Positions 35,743 to 45,887 of a stretch of 64,000 nucleotides of DNA are shown here, piece after piece; the stretch's first letter is position 1, and every line of letters starts with the position of its first letter. The position numbers and the translations under genes are program-made. The notes below the pieces were generated by a model. That model worked only from the letters and a program-made list of their open reading frames with translations, was not told where the DNA came from and made no database searches. The stretch lies in NCBI RefSeq assembly GCF_003818115.1, contig NZ_RPOI01000005.1, positions 186,001 to 250,000 of the forward strand, written 5' to 3'. This stretch comes from Citrobacter youngae (lineage in GTDB: Bacteria; Pseudomonadota; Gammaproteobacteria; Enterobacterales; Enterobacteriaceae).

Positions 35743-37257
35743 TCAGGCGACTGCCTGGCTGACTTTAGGCATAGCAAGGCTCAACGCCTGGCGTTCATCC
35801 GCCTGTTCATGAAGTAATTCACCTGCGATCTCACCTTCTCTCATCACCACAATGCGGTCGGCGACACCAAGAACTTCCGGCAGGTCACTGGAGGCAAACA
35901 GCACGGCAACACCGCGCGCAGCCAGGGCATAAATCACGTTATAAATTTCATGTTTCGCTCCAACATCAATGCCGCGGGTGGGCTCATCCAGCAAAATCAC
36001 TTTCATCTCTTCCGATAACCAACGCCCCAGAATGGCCTTTTGCTGATTACCGCCAGAGAGGTTCATGATCAGTTGCTCTGCACCCGGCGTTTTAATGTTG
36101 AGTGAACGGATATGATGGTCAGCATTGGTCTCTTCCCAGCCGTTGTTGATCAGACATCCCCCCGTAACATGTTTACGGCGCGCACTAATATTGATGTTGT
36201 TGCGTACCGAATGGACCGGGATGATCCCTTCGGCTTTGCGATCCTCCGGACACAGCATCATGCCTGCTTCAATGGCGTGACTGGGTTTGCGGATATCTAT
36301 CGCTTGTTCGTCAATAAACACCTGGCCCTGTGTGATACGCGTCCCGCCAAACAGACCTTTCATTAATTCGCTACGTCCGGCACCAACCAGGCCGAACAGT
36401 CCGACGATTTCGCCGCTACGCACCGATAAGCTGATCGGAGTACGCACGCCTGGCGCTTTTACCTCATGCAGACGCAGACGCTCCGCGCCATAAGGTCTGG
36501 CTTTCCAGCCATAGATGTCCCCAAGATCACGCCCCACCATCGCCTGTACCAGTGCGTCGTGATCAACCTGCTGCATATCCGTAAACGTTTTGACGTACTG
36601 GCCATCCTTAAACACCGTTATGGCATCGCTGAGGGCGAAAATCTCCTCCATGCGGTGCGAAACGTACAGAATGATGCGGCCCTCATTGCGTAGCTCACGA
36701 ATTACGCGAAACAGATTGTCAATCTCCCTGGCGGAAAGAGAGCTGGTGGGTTCATCAAAAGCGATAATCTTGGCATTACGCGCCAGCGCCTTAGCAATCT
36801 CCACCATTTGCCACTGACCGATGGAGAGATACTTCAACGGAATATCAGGATCGATATCCATTCCCAGATGCTTTAACTGCAGCCCCGCCTCGTAGTTCAA
36901 CAACGAGCGGTTCACAATCCCACCCTTATGCGGAAGCTGGCCTAAGTAGATGTTCTCGGCGACGGTCATTTCCGGCACCAGATGCAATTCCTGGTAAATA
37001 ATGGCGACACCGGCATTCAGCGCAGTGGTTGTGTCCGCAAACGAAACCTCCTGTCCGCGGATCGCTATAGATCCCGTGGTTGGCGCGTAGTTACCGCTGA
37101 GAATTTTTAATAATGTTGATTTCCCGGCACCATTTTCACCCATCAGTGCATGCACCTGACCGGCATAGCAGTCGAAACTAATATCCGTCAGCGCTTTTAC
37201 GCCAGGGAAGGTTTTGCCGATGCCGTGAAATGAGAGATACGGGGTAGACTGTTGCAT
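35743..37257 (-). CDS. araG: AraG, L-arabinose ABC transporter ATPase
   Basis: 504 residues with two fused ABC domains, the carbohydrate-uptake CUT2 arrangement. First Walker A is GENGAGKST, with signature LSIGQWQ; the second half carries LSGGNQQK and [12 protein letters not shown]. As usual in this class only the first ATPase site appears canonical. A REP pair separates it from araF. Confidence 0.98.
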   Translation of the reverse strand: MQQSTPYLSFHGIGKTFPGVKALTDISFDCYAGQVHALMGENGAGKSTLLKILSGNYAPTTGSIAIRGQEVSFADTTTALNAGVAIIYQELHLVPEMTVAENIYLGQLPHKGGIVNRSLLNYEAGLQLKHLGMDIDPDIPLKYLSIGQWQMVEIAKALARNAKIIAFDEPTSSLSAREIDNLFRVIRELRNEGRIILYVSHRMEEIFALSDAITVFKDGQYVKTFTDMQQVDHDALVQAMVGRDLGDIYGWKARPYGAERLRLHEVKAPGVRTPISLSVRSGEIVGLFGLVGAGRSELMKGLFGGTRITQGQVFIDEQAIDIRKPSHAIEAGMMLCPEDRKAEGIIPVHSVRNNINISARRKHVTGGCLINNGWEETNADHHIRSLNIKTPGAEQLIMNLSGGNQQKAILGRWLSEEMKVILLDEPTRGIDVGAKHEIYNVIYALAARGVAVLFASSDLPEVLGVADRIVVMREGEIAGELLHEQADERQALSLAMPKVSQAVA

Positions 37258-37280
37258 AACGTCTCCGTGGATCTAAACGG

Positions 37281-37350
37281 TTGCCTGATGGCGGCGTAGC
37301 CTTATCCGGCCTACGAAGGGCGTTATTTGTAGGCCGGATAAGATCGTTTT
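37281..37350. repeat. REP pair between araF and araG
   Basis: TGCCTGATGGCGGCGTAGCC with CTTATCCGGCCTACGAA, then an inverted partial copy TGTAGGCCGGATAAGATCG. Such intercistronic REPs stabilise the upstream binding-protein message, which suits the higher need for AraF. Confidence 0.9.
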
Positions 37351-37362
37351 ACGGCAGTTGAG

Positions 37363-38352
37363 TTATTTGCCGCCTAAGCCTTTTTTCGCCAGTTCTTCTT
37401 TGAAGTTGTCGCGAGTAATCAACACCACATCGGTAACTTCAGTAAACACTGGCGGTTCTGCGCCTTTGGTGACCCAGTTGTAGAGCATTTCACTGGATTT
37501 ATAACCGTGAACGTCCGGGCTAGGCAGCAGTGAACCGTAGAATCCGGTGGCTTCCGCTTTGGAGAGTTCGCTAATTGCATCAACACCGTTAATACCGATA
37601 CCAATCACGTTTGCAGCTTTAAACCCCTGCCCTTCGGTAGCACGCACGCCACCCAGCACAGTGTTGTCGTTCATACCGACAATCAGCCAGTGTTTAACTT
37701 CAGGATGCTGCACCAGCATGGAGTTTGCGGCGTCGAATGCGCCCGGGATATCATTCGATTTGGTTGGGACCTGGTAGATCTGTTTTTCCGGGAAGCCTGC
37801 AGCTTTAAGCGCTTCCATCGAACCCGATGTACGACGGCGCGCGGTATCCAGTTCGTTTGCGGTAATCGCCATTACAGCGGAAGATTTCACATCCCAGCCA
37901 CGTTTCTGCATTTCTTTGTACAGTTCCTGGCCCTGGCGTTCACCAATTTTGGTTGCTGCCATCATCACCAATGGCACAGTATCCATCGGCTTACCTTTCG
38001 CATTGGCGAACTGATCGTCAACCGCGATGACTTTCATGTCATAGCCACGCGCCTTTGCCATAATAGCAGGCCCAAGTTTTGGGTCCGGCGTACAAATTAC
38101 AAATCCTTTTGCCCCGCTTGCCGCCAGGCTGTCGATAGCATTCAGGGTTTTCTCGCCGTCTGGAACGGCAATTTTAATCACCTCAAACCCAAGGTCTTTA
38201 CCGGCTTTATCAGCAAACTTCCACTCTGTCTGGAACCAGGGCTCTTCCGGTTGTTTGACCAGGAAACCGAGCTTCATGGATTCAGCGATAGCGGATTGTG
38301 ACATAATGGCAGCCAGACCAATGGCCGCCAGCGCTTTAGTGAATTTGTGCAT
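37363..38352 (-). CDS. araF: AraF, periplasmic L-arabinose-binding protein
   Basis: 329 residues with a Sec signal peptide (about 1-23, ending AIAES). Periplasmic binding protein of type I fold; conserved blocks LGFLVKQPEEPWFQTEW and GMNDNTVLGGVRATEGQGF surround the sugar site. First gene of araFGH, which in E. coli needs AraC and CRP. Confidence 0.98.
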   Translation of the reverse strand: MHKFTKALAAIGLAAIMSQSAIAESMKLGFLVKQPEEPWFQTEWKFADKAGKDLGFEVIKIAVPDGEKTLNAIDSLAASGAKGFVICTPDPKLGPAIMAKARGYDMKVIAVDDQFANAKGKPMDTVPLVMMAATKIGERQGQELYKEMQKRGWDVKSSAVMAITANELDTARRRTSGSMEALKAAGFPEKQIYQVPTKSNDIPGAFDAANSMLVQHPEVKHWLIVGMNDNTVLGGVRATEGQGFKAANVIGIGINGVDAISELSKAEATGFYGSLLPSPDVHGYKSSEMLYNWVTKGAEPPVFTEVTDVVLITRDNFKEELAKKGLGGK

Positions 38353-38670
38353 GGTTAACTCCAGCTTTAACGTTCTTTTATGTAGGGTAAAATCAAACGA
38401 TTTTTTGTAATCCGGACGTAAAACAAGGCATTACCTTTTATTGATAAGATCAATGCCAGTGCTGAGAGTATTTTTAGCGGGAAATTGATTCTCCATAAGA
38501 GAGCGGCATCACACCCTGGAATTACAGTAGTTGCGTACATAAATTCAGCGGGAAATGACATAAAAAAACTCAATTTTCAGAATAGGGAAAATGAGAAATA
38601 GCAGATTAATCCATAACATCAGCCAGTGAATCCTTGTTCCCGAATATCGAAACATCCGGGAGTCCAATGA
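38353..38670. promoter_or_regulatory. araFGH upstream region
   Basis: The araFGH promoter must lie here. I could not identify convincing AraC half-sites or a CRP box. No gene or repeat is seen. Confidence 0.4.
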
Positions 38671-39228
38671 TTACCAGGGGTAATAAATATGGTCAGCGTG
38701 ATCGCGAACAGGGAGATCGTCTTCTAACAGACGCGCAGAAAGCGTAAACGCAAAATCAAAAATATGGCCCAGCCCTTTGCCACTGATAAGATCGCCATCT
38801 TCAACAACAGGCGCATCGACATACTCGCCGTCGGTGATGGTTTGCCACAGCTCACCTGAACACACGTAGCGCCGTCCTTTCAGCAACCCATTACCCGCCA
38901 GCACCCGCGCGGCTGCCGAACAAACCGGGCAAATCAGTTTTCCTGCATCGTCATGACGAGCGACAAACTGGACGACTGCAGCGCTGGCGGCAAGATTTAC
39001 GCTACCCTGTGGTCCCCCTGGCAACACGATCGCGTCGTAGAAGGCATCCCGACGGGCCTCCAGCGTACTGTCGGTCACCATCGGCACGTCATGATAGCTC
39101 ACCACCGCACGAGACTCAGCGCAGGCCAGCGTCTCAACCTCAATTTGCAGGCGACGTAGAATATCAATAGTAACAATGGCTTCAGCCTCTTCAAAACCGG
39201 GTGCCAGCAACACCGCCACCTTCTTCAT
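38671..39228 (-). CDS. DJ-1/PfpI family protein
   Basis: 185 residues from the ATG at 39228, with GGAG six bases upstream. DJ-1/PfpI superfamily: the conserved acidic block GFEEAEAIVTIDILRR is near residues 11-26, and the nucleophile elbow is around Cys103 (PVCSAAARVL). Family members include the chaperone/deglycase-type YajL and YhbO proteins; the activity of this member is unknown. Unusually the elbow cysteine is preceded by Cys100 in a C-P-V-C arrangement. E. coli has no gene here between araF and ftnB. Confidence 0.85.
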   Translation of the reverse strand: MKKVAVLLAPGFEEAEAIVTIDILRRLQIEVETLACAESRAVVSYHDVPMVTDSTLEARRDAFYDAIVLPGGPQGSVNLAASAAVVQFVARHDDAGKLICPVCSAAARVLAGNGLLKGRRYVCSGELWQTITDGEYVDAPVVEDGDLISGKGLGHIFDFAFTLSARLLEDDLPVRDHADHIYYPW

Positions 39229-39774
39229 ATACAACTCCTCGATTTATCCACCGATATCCAACAACAAATGCCGAATAATTCATTCCGTTAAATTTATTAA
39301 AACTGATCTGGCGCAAGAAATTAGGTTGCAGATAATTTCCAGACACATCACTTCACCGGGAAGTTCGCATCAAAACCAGCGGTGATAATCACCAGACGTC
39401 ATAGAATACCGCGGCCTGAAATTTAATTTTGAGACTTGAAACAGCATTTCACTTTCTTTATTTTACATAAATACATTATAAATCAGATAATTATATTCAT
39501 ATCGCTTATATACAAAAACGGCATGGCTAAACATATTGTTATGCCAATATGTAAAAAAACATAAATAGGTGGTTTTAAGGATTTTCTTGATACCAGGCAC
39601 GCGCTATGCTGATTCACGATCGGAAGCGGATATAATTCGCGATCATCTAAAGGACCGGCGGAACGGATTTATTCTGCTAACAGTATTACTCGTACGTAGA
39701 TGTGAAGTGCAACGGCAGCCCGTTGTACTGGCGTTGGTGACGTACTTCTCTTTTCTGGAAATAAGGATATTGAT
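39229..39774. other. Gene-free region before ftnB
   Basis: About 545 bases, AT-rich in its middle. It should contain the ftnB promoter. I see no convincing gene, repeat or operator. Confidence 0.5.
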
Positions 39775-40278
39775 ATGGCTGCAGTTGGAATTGTGCACAA
39801 ACTCAACACGCAAATGAACCTTGAGTTTTACGCATCGAATCTCTACCTTCACCTCAGTGAATGGTGCTACGAACACAGCCTGACAGGCACCGCGACGTTT
39901 CTGCGCACTCAGGCGCAGGGTAACGTGACGCAAATGATGCGTATGTTTAATTTTATGAAAAACGCAGGGGCTAACCCCATCGTCAAAGCCATCGATGTTC
40001 CCGGTGATGACCTAACGTCCCTTGAAGAGCTGTTTCAGAAAACGCTGGAAGATTATCAGCAGCGTTCTCGTACGCTGTCACGTCTGACGGATGAAGCAGA
40101 AGCGTTGAACGACGCACCAACCGTTGATTTTCTTCATGATCTGGAAAAAGAACAGCAGCAGGATGGCGTGCTGCTACAAACGATTCTTGATGAAGTTCGT
40201 AGCGCTAAACGTGCTGGGCTGTGTATGGCGCAAACGGATAAGCATTTGCTAAACGTCGTAAACTACCAACATCACTGA
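39775..40278 (+). CDS. ftnB: FtnB, ferritin-like protein
   Basis: 167 residues, the E. coli FtnB length. Four-helix ferritin fold, but several ferroxidase-site residues of FtnA are changed, as in E. coli FtnB ([15 protein letters not shown] where FtnA has a Glu-rich HAQEEMTHM). In Salmonella FtnB has been linked to iron-sulfur cluster repair rather than bulk storage. Convergent with yecJ. Confidence 0.95.
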   Translation: MAAVGIVHKLNTQMNLEFYASNLYLHLSEWCYEHSLTGTATFLRTQAQGNVTQMMRMFNFMKNAGANPIVKAIDVPGDDLTSLEELFQKTLEDYQQRSRTLSRLTDEAEALNDAPTVDFLHDLEKEQQQDGVLLQTILDEVRSAKRAGLCMAQTDKHLLNVVNYQHH

Positions 40279-40358
40279 AGTCCGATCGCGACAAATCTGC
40301 GCCTCCCGTTCTGAGAGGCGTAAAAAAACCTTTCTAAAACCTGAAACAACGGTTTATT

Positions 40359-40610
40359 TTAGTGAGACTCATTCTGCGGAGTGAATTTCAGCTCGATCAA
40401 CGCAACCGCTTTTTGAATTGCGCGCATCGTAACGGGATCAGCGCCCGCGGGATGACTGGAAAAGTCGATGCTTTTCAGTTGACTGGACATTTTTTCCCGA
40501 ACTTCTACCGGGGCAATAACATCAATAACATCCAGAATTTGCTTGATAACCAACTGGCAGGCAACAACGTCCGAGAGCAGTTCCTGATCGGCATTCAGTG
40601 TTTGGGACAT
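40359..40610 (-). CDS. yecJ: YecJ, DUF2766 family protein
   Basis: 83 residues, colinear with E. coli YecJ. Small soluble, mainly helical protein of unknown function. It keeps its E. coli place after ftnB. Confidence 0.92.
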   Translation of the reverse strand: MSQTLNADQELLSDVVACQLVIKQILDVIDVIAPVEVREKMSSQLKSIDFSSHPAGADPVTMRAIQKAVALIELKFTPQNESH

Positions 40611-40741
40611 AGTGAGCTCCTTATAGAAAGGTCGTCATAGTACCTATTCAGCGCTCGAAACGGTAGCGGTGCAAGCAGTACAACCGCGCTGAAAATAAAA
40701 AAACAGACCCAGTTAATTTCGTTTGAGATGGCAAGCACAAC

Positions 40742-42163
40742 ATGAGTGAACATTTAGCGGTTGAGAATAAGCGGGGTCTTTCTCCGGCTGCACTACTGGT
40801 CGCCGGGGCCTTCTTTATGGAGTTCATCGATGGCACGGTGATTGCGACGGCCCTACCCGATATGGCAAAAAGTTTCGGCGTGCAGGCCGTTGATCTGAAC
40901 ATCGGCATCAGTGCTTATCTGATTACGCTGGCGGTTCTCATCCCTGCCAGTGGCTGGATTGCCGATCGTTTTGGTGCCCGAAAAGTATTTACCCTGGCAC
41001 TGGCGATCTTTACCTTCGCCTCAGTCTTATGTGGACTCGCCACCAGCATTGAAGGCTTTGTGGCAATGCGCATTTTACAGGGTGTCGGGGGGGCACTGAT
41101 GGTGCCGGTCGGCCGCCTCGCCGTTCTGCGTACCACGCCTAAACACCAGTTAATCACCGCAATCGCCACCCTGACCTGGCCTGCCTTAGTGGCCCCAATA
41201 ATTGGCCCCCCCCTGGGCGGATTTATTACCAGTTACGCCAACTGGCGCTGGATCTTCTTCATTAATGTGCCGCTGGGGTTGCTGGCGATTGCGCTGGCGC
41301 TGCGTTTTATCCCGGATATTCATGATGACGAGCGACGCCCGTTCGATTTTCCCGGTTTTATTGCCACATCGGTCGCGATGGTCAGTCTGGTATATGCGAT
41401 GGAACTGCTGGGAACCCAACAGCCGCAGGGCTGGTTAACCGCGGGACTTCTGGCACTTGGAATAGCCACGTTCCTGTTTGCCCTGCATCATTTTCGCCAA
41501 TCCGCATGGCCGATGATTCGTCTGGATGCCATGCGCGTGCCTACATTTCGTGTCACGATGTACGGAGGCTCGCTGTTTCGTGCCTCTATCAGCGCGGTAC
41601 CCTTTCTGTTGCCACTGATGTTTCAGGTTGGGTTTGGTATGAATGCTTTCCATGCCGGTTCGCTGGTGTTGGCCGTGTTTGTTGGCAACCTAACGATTAA
41701 ACCCGCTACTACGCCGTTAATACGCTGGTTAGGCTTTAAAAAGCTGCTGTTGATAAACGGTGCGCTTAATGTGCTGGCGCTATTGGCGTGTGCGCTGATC
41801 ACGCCGCAAACTCCCGTATGGGTAATATTACTGGTGCTGTATCTGGGCGGCGTTTTTCGCTCAATTCAGTTTACCGGTGTCAGCACGTTGGCATTTGCGG
41901 ATGTTCCTGCATCGCAGATGAGCTATGCCAATACGCTGTTTAGTACAGCGACGCAACTGGCTGTTGGATTAGGGATTTCGTTGGCGGCTATCGGGATCCG
42001 TATCGGGGATCAAGTGAGTGAATGGTTGTCACTGGGTGCGATACCCGGCATCAGTTTCCGGCTGGCATTCGTCGCTATCGCCATGATTTGCCTGATAGGA
42101 ATGGTTGATACCCTGCGCCTTACCCGCGATGCGGGAAGCGCAGTGTCAAATAAGCGTCGATAA
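40742..42163 (+). CDS. MFS drug/proton antiporter, DHA2 type
   Basis: 473 residues with about 14 hydrophobic segments, the DHA2 layout. Signatures are the N-terminal GAFFMEFIDGTVIATALPDM, motif A-like GWIADRFGARKVF and the DHA2 block NWRWIFFINVPLG. Such exporters pump drugs, dyes or metabolites in exchange for protons; the substrate cannot be told. Not present in E. coli between yecJ and yecR. It is convergent with the RpiB-like gene and has no regulator next to it. Confidence 0.87.
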   Translation: MSEHLAVENKRGLSPAALLVAGAFFMEFIDGTVIATALPDMAKSFGVQAVDLNIGISAYLITLAVLIPASGWIADRFGARKVFTLALAIFTFASVLCGLATSIEGFVAMRILQGVGGALMVPVGRLAVLRTTPKHQLITAIATLTWPALVAPIIGPPLGGFITSYANWRWIFFINVPLGLLAIALALRFIPDIHDDERRPFDFPGFIATSVAMVSLVYAMELLGTQQPQGWLTAGLLALGIATFLFALHHFRQSAWPMIRLDAMRVPTFRVTMYGGSLFRASISAVPFLLPLMFQVGFGMNAFHAGSLVLAVFVGNLTIKPATTPLIRWLGFKKLLLINGALNVLALLACALITPQTPVWVILLVLYLGGVFRSIQFTGVSTLAFADVPASQMSYANTLFSTATQLAVGLGISLAAIGIRIGDQVSEWLSLGAIPGISFRLAFVAIAMICLIGMVDTLRLTRDAGSAVSNKRR

Positions 42164-42196
42164 GCCCGATAGTTCGCGCCATCGGGCCAACCGGGT

Positions 42197-42835
42197 TTAG
42201 CCAATAACTTCACGGACAAAGGCTTCGATCGCTTTATCCTGACAGTTTTCAAAGAAACACTGCTGGAAACGTGGGCCTGAAACGGCGGTCTTCACCAGTT
42301 CAGGATCGATAGCGCGCAGGGTATCAAGATAATTTTCTTTTACTACTGCCGCTTTCACCTGGTTTAAAATCCCCGCATTACGCACCTGCGGGTCTTTCCG
42401 CTCCGGCGGATAACCTTCACCATTACGACCGGTAAACGCTTTTTCAAACATATACCGGACGTTCAGTTCAGCCCCCCAGCCAAACCCTTTCGCAAAGGCC
42501 AGCGAGAACGCATTACCGTTGTTGATCTGCGCAAACAGGAACGCATCCGCGGGATCAAGGCAGTAGCCACACACCACGCCCGGGTGAATATTCAGTGACA
42601 TCATGGCCCCCTGACCCGTACCGCAGCCCGTGACAACGAAATCAACCGCTTTTGAATTGAGCAGAATGCTGGCCATAATCCCTAAATGGATGTAAGTCAG
42701 ATGGTGATCATTTTCGTCGCTCATCCCGACGTTGAATACCGGAAAACCCTTTTCATCCGCGACAGACTTAAGCTCATGGTGAATGATCGCGTTTTTGCTT
42801 GCCTGGCTGTTTTCCATCATCAATGCAATTTTCAT
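42197..42835 (-). CDS. RpiB/LacAB family sugar-phosphate isomerase
   Basis: 212 residues from MKIALMMENSQ; upstream in-frame codons are GC-rich leader. The RpiB/LacAB fold is shown by the phosphate/active-site loop CGTGQG with Cys71, and the anion-hole-like stretch GNAFSLAFAKGFG. It is longer than RpiB (about 150) by a C-terminal extension containing RFQQCFFENCQDKA. It probably interconverts a ketose and aldose phosphate of an unknown pathway. A perfect palindrome lies 87 bases upstream. Confidence 0.8.
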   Translation of the reverse strand: MKIALMMENSQASKNAIIHHELKSVADEKGFPVFNVGMSDENDHHLTYIHLGIMASILLNSKAVDFVVTGCGTGQGAMMSLNIHPGVVCGYCLDPADAFLFAQINNGNAFSLAFAKGFGWGAELNVRYMFEKAFTGRNGEGYPPERKDPQVRNAGILNQVKAAVVKENYLDTLRAIDPELVKTAVSGPRFQQCFFENCQDKAIEAFVREVIG

Positions 42836-42921
42836 TGTGTATTCTCCTGAATGCGTCGCGGGGGGCCCGCCGTAAGTCATGACATTTCAGCCACATTACT
42901 ATTTAGCAAATCAGCTTTCAA

Positions 42922-42948
42922 ATTTTATGAAATTAAGTTTCATAAAAT
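42922..42948. promoter_or_regulatory. Perfect 11-bp inverted repeat, probable operator
   Basis: ATTTTATGAAA and TTTCATAAAAT flank a five-base spacer, without mismatch. The size, AT-rich arms and position before the RpiB-like gene suggest a dimeric repressor site, for example of the RpiR type. No regulator gene is adjacent. Confidence 0.6.
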
Positions 42949-43104
42949 ATCGAGATGCTCACGGTTTTTACGCCAGCCTTCAGAATTGACTCATAAACAG
43001 GGGGTCGTTGCGATTAATCACAGGTGATCTTCTGGCTATTCAGGCCATTGATTAGCCGTGATGTATGTCAGGATAGCGTATCACCGATTTTTCAGAGCGA
43101 TTTC

Positions 43105-43440
43105 ATGAAGACCTTTATTCTTGCCCTCTTACCGCTCATGCTGACGGGATGCACCATCACCAGACAGGCTCAGGTCAGCGAAGCCAGCAGCATTACCGGC
43201 GTGGTTCGTCTGACTTACAACCAGGCCATGCTACAAACAGCACGTACCGACGACTATGTTGCTCAGGGAACGGCGACAAAAGCATGTCAGCGCATGGGTT
43301 ATGCCAGTGCAGTCGGATTTGGCCAGCCGGTTGCGACCTGCAGCGTTTATGCGGGTTCTCTGTGTTTGAATACCAAAATCACGCTGTCCTGGCAGTGTCA
43401 CGGTGTTGCCGTACCACAAACTTCCACTTTCCATTATTAA
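43105..43440 (+). CDS. yecR: YecR-like lipoprotein
   Basis: 111 residues from MKTFILALLPLMLTGC; the frame is open upstream but only this start gives the signal peptide. The lipobox LTGC places the lipidated Cys at residue 16. Five more cysteines follow in the C-terminal half. In E. coli yecR is a flagellar-regulon gene at this position; function unknown. No clear sigma-28 promoter was found before it, and azuC was not found. Confidence 0.82.
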   Translation: MKTFILALLPLMLTGCTITRQAQVSEASSITGVVRLTYNQAMLQTARTDDYVAQGTATKACQRMGYASAVGFGQPVATCSVYAGSLCLNTKITLSWQCHGVAVPQTSTFHY

Positions 43441-43632
43441 TCATTCCGACCAGCACATCTGCTGGTCATCTATTCTATTTTTATTTATATCATCAATTTA
43501 ATAGCGTTAATGCGTTTTATTCCCATTCGCATTTTTAATAAATAAATTTATTATTTTACCTTTTGCAAATAATTAAATAACAAATTATAGTGGCGCCACG
43601 TCAATATATAATAACGTTCGTGGAGCAGAACC

Positions 43633-44130
43633 ATGCTGAAAACAGAAATGATCGACAAACTGAATGAGCAAATGAATCTTGAATTATATTCATCCCTGCT
43701 CTACCAACAGATGAGTGCGTGGTGCAGCTATCACAGCTTCGAAGGTGCCGCCGCGTTTCTGCGTCGCCACGCCCAGGAAGAAATGACGCACATGCAGCGT
43801 CTGTTCGATTACCTGACGGATACCGGCAGCCTGCCGCGTATTAATACTGTTTCTTCACCGTTTGCAGAATATGCGTCCCTGGATGAGCTGTTCCGTGTAA
43901 CCTATGAGCACGAACAATTGATCACGCAGAAAATTAATGAACTGGCGCATGCGGCAATGACCCACCAGGATTATCCGACCTTTAATTTCCTGCAATGGTA
44001 TGTTGCTGAGCAGCACGAAGAAGAGAAGTTATTTAAATCTGTCATCGATAAGTTATCGCTGGCCGGTAAAAGTGGCGAAGGTCTTTATTTCATCGATAAA
44101 GAACTGGCAACCCTTGATACACAGAATTAA
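43633..44130 (+). CDS. ftnA: FtnA, bacterial ferritin
   Basis: 165 residues, almost identical to E. coli FtnA. It assembles into a 24-mer that oxidises and stores iron. Ferroxidase residues are present (Glu17 in MNLELYSS, Glu and His in [20 protein letters not shown]). A hairpin follows the gene. Confidence 0.98.
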   Translation: MLKTEMIDKLNEQMNLELYSSLLYQQMSAWCSYHSFEGAAAFLRRHAQEEMTHMQRLFDYLTDTGSLPRINTVSSPFAEYASLDELFRVTYEHEQLITQKINELAHAAMTHQDYPTFNFLQWYVAEQHEEEKLFKSVIDKLSLAGKSGEGLYFIDKELATLDTQN

Positions 44131-44140
44131 TGTTGTTGGG

Positions 44141-44165
44141 TAACGGTGGCTGTTTGCCACCGTTA
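44141..44165. terminator. Hairpin between ftnA and yecH
   Basis: AACGGTGGC and GCCACCGTT form a nine-base-pair stem around a five-base loop, between the two convergent stops. The T run is weak. Confidence 0.6.
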
Positions 44166-44175
44166 TTCGAGAATC

Positions 44176-44415
44176 TTAGTGACGGCAGATCTTGCTTTCA
44201 TGCGTAGAGAAGCCGTCTTCTTTGGCAATAAACTTCCCCTTCGCCGCTAAAAACGCGACCAGCTCACCCGCCGTCATGCCTTCTGCTGAACAGGTGTGAA
44301 AACGTGCCTGCTCACCAAAACGCGCGGTAATTGCCGCCTCAAGGCTGGCATGTGAATACTGCTCACCAGATTCAATCATCATGTTGAGCACCTCGTGACC
44401 GTGAATAGATTCCAT
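44176..44415 (-). CDS. yecH: YecH, DUF2492 family protein
   Basis: 79 residues matching E. coli YecH. The conserved His and Cys residues (MESIHGHEVL, FHTCSAEGMT, KICRH) suggest metal binding, but no function is established. Divergent from tyrP. Confidence 0.93.
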   Translation of the reverse strand: MESIHGHEVLNMMIESGEQYSHASLEAAITARFGEQARFHTCSAEGMTAGELVAFLAAKGKFIAKEDGFSTHESKICRH

Positions 44416-44540
44416 ACTACCTCCTCAATAAAGCCCGTAGCCTAATGTGAACCGTACAACGCTGCTTTGCGCTAACGCAGGTTTATGCGGGCAGAGAGCA
44501 GATAAATATTATTTTTAATACATCTTAATCCCCAAACATC

Positions 44541-44581
44541 TGTAAACATTAATATACAGCATTTGTAACGGTGATTTGACG
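44541..44581. promoter_or_regulatory. Two TyrR boxes of tyrP
   Basis: TGTAAA-CATTAA-TATACA at 44541-44558 is close to the TyrR consensus TGTAAA-N6-TTTACA. TGTAAC-GGTGAT-TTGACG at 44564-44581 fits as the adjacent weaker box. The paired arrangement matches E. coli tyrP, where TyrR represses with tyrosine and activates with phenylalanine. Confidence 0.75.
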
Positions 44582-44649
44582 AAAATAGCGTTATGCCTTA
44601 ACCTGCGCCGCAGATATAACCGTTGATTATCTCTGGGACAGAGGAAAGC

Positions 44650-45861
44650 GTGAAAAACAGAACCCTGGGTAGTATTTTTATCGTGGCGGGAACCACGATT
44701 GGTGCCGGTATGTTGGCAATGCCGCTGGCGGCGGCAGGCGTGGGGTTTAGCGTCACGCTGGTGTTGTTGGTTGGGTTATGGGCCCTGATGTGCTACACCG
44801 CGCTGTTGCTACTTGAAGTGTACCAGCATGTACCGGCAGACACCGGGCTTGGCACACTGGCAAAACGCTATCTGGGTCGATACGGGCAGTGGGTAACGGG
44901 CTTTAGCATGATGTTCTTGATGTATGCCCTGACCGCCGCCTACATCAGTGGTGCAGGCGAGCTGCTGGCCTCCAGCATCAGCGACTGGACCGGAACCAGC
45001 ATCTCGCCCACCACAGGCGTATTGCTGTTCACCTTTGTTGCCGGTGGCGTGGTATGCGTCGGGACTTCACTGGTTGATTTATTCAATCGTCTGTTGTTCA
45101 GCGCCAAAATCATCTTCCTGGTGGTAATGCTCGCGCTGTTGATGCCGCATATTCATAAGGTGAACTTGCTTACCCTGCCGCTTCAACAAGGCCTGGCGCT
45201 TTCCGCGATCCCGGTTATTTTTACCTCATTTGGTTTTCACGGTAGCGTGCCCAGCATCGTCAGCTATATGAACGGCAACATCCGTAAACTACGCTGGGTG
45301 TTTATCAGCGGTAGCGCCATCCCGTTAGTAGCCTATATTTTCTGGCAACTGGCCACGCTCGGTAGCATTAACTCGTCAACATTTATGGGACTTTTAGCCA
45401 ATCACGCTGGCTTAAACGGTTTGTTACAGGCATTACGTGAAGTCGTGGCTTCGCCGCACGTCGAACTGGCGGTGCATCTGTTTGCCGACCTCGCACTGGC
45501 AACCTCTTTCCTCGGTGTCGCACTGGGGTTATTTGATTACCTGGCAGATCTCTTTCAACGCCGTAATACTGTGGCCGGCAGAATGCAAACTGGCGTCGTG
45601 ACGTTCCTGCCACCGCTGGCATTTGCTCTTTTCTATCCGCGAGGTTTTGTCATGGCGCTGGGATATGCAGGCGTTGCTCTGGCCGTTTTGGCTCTGTTGA
45701 TCCCCTCCATGCTGGCCTGGCGGAGCAGAAAGCACAATCCACAGGCAAACTACCGCGTAGCCGGCGGTGCTCCGGCGCTGGCACTGGTATTTCTGTGCGG
45801 CATTGTGGTGATAGCAGTACAGTTTTCTATTGCAGCAGGATTACTACCAGAAGTGGGTTAA
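44650..45861 (+). CDS. tyrP: TyrP, tyrosine-specific permease
   Basis: 403 residues from a GTG with GAGGAAA upstream, giving [15 protein letters not shown] as in E. coli. Aromatic amino acid permease of the hydroxy/aromatic amino acid family with eleven membrane helices, driven by protons. Conserved [17 protein letters not shown] lies in helix 1. Convergent with yecA. Confidence 0.97.
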   Translation: MKNRTLGSIFIVAGTTIGAGMLAMPLAAAGVGFSVTLVLLVGLWALMCYTALLLLEVYQHVPADTGLGTLAKRYLGRYGQWVTGFSMMFLMYALTAAYISGAGELLASSISDWTGTSISPTTGVLLFTFVAGGVVCVGTSLVDLFNRLLFSAKIIFLVVMLALLMPHIHKVNLLTLPLQQGLALSAIPVIFTSFGFHGSVPSIVSYMNGNIRKLRWVFISGSAIPLVAYIFWQLATLGSINSSTFMGLLANHAGLNGLLQALREVVASPHVELAVHLFADLALATSFLGVALGLFDYLADLFQRRNTVAGRMQTGVVTFLPPLAFALFYPRGFVMALGYAGVALAVLALLIPSMLAWRSRKHNPQANYRVAGGAPALALVFLCGIVVIAVQFSIAAGLLPEVG

Positions 45862-45864
45862 AAC

Positions 45865-45884
45865 AAAGGGGCTTTCGCCCCTTT
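45865..45884. terminator. Bidirectional terminator of tyrP and yecA
   Basis: AAAGGGGC and GCCCCTTT form an eight-base-pair stem with loop TTTC, flanked by A and T runs. Confidence 0.85.
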
Positions 45885-45887
45885 CTG

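Noticed and set aside
42927-42989. Short ORF starting in the palindrome, possible azuC counterpart
   Set aside because: Its 20 codons do not match the AzuC sequence and it has no ribosome site; it is part of the inverted repeat.
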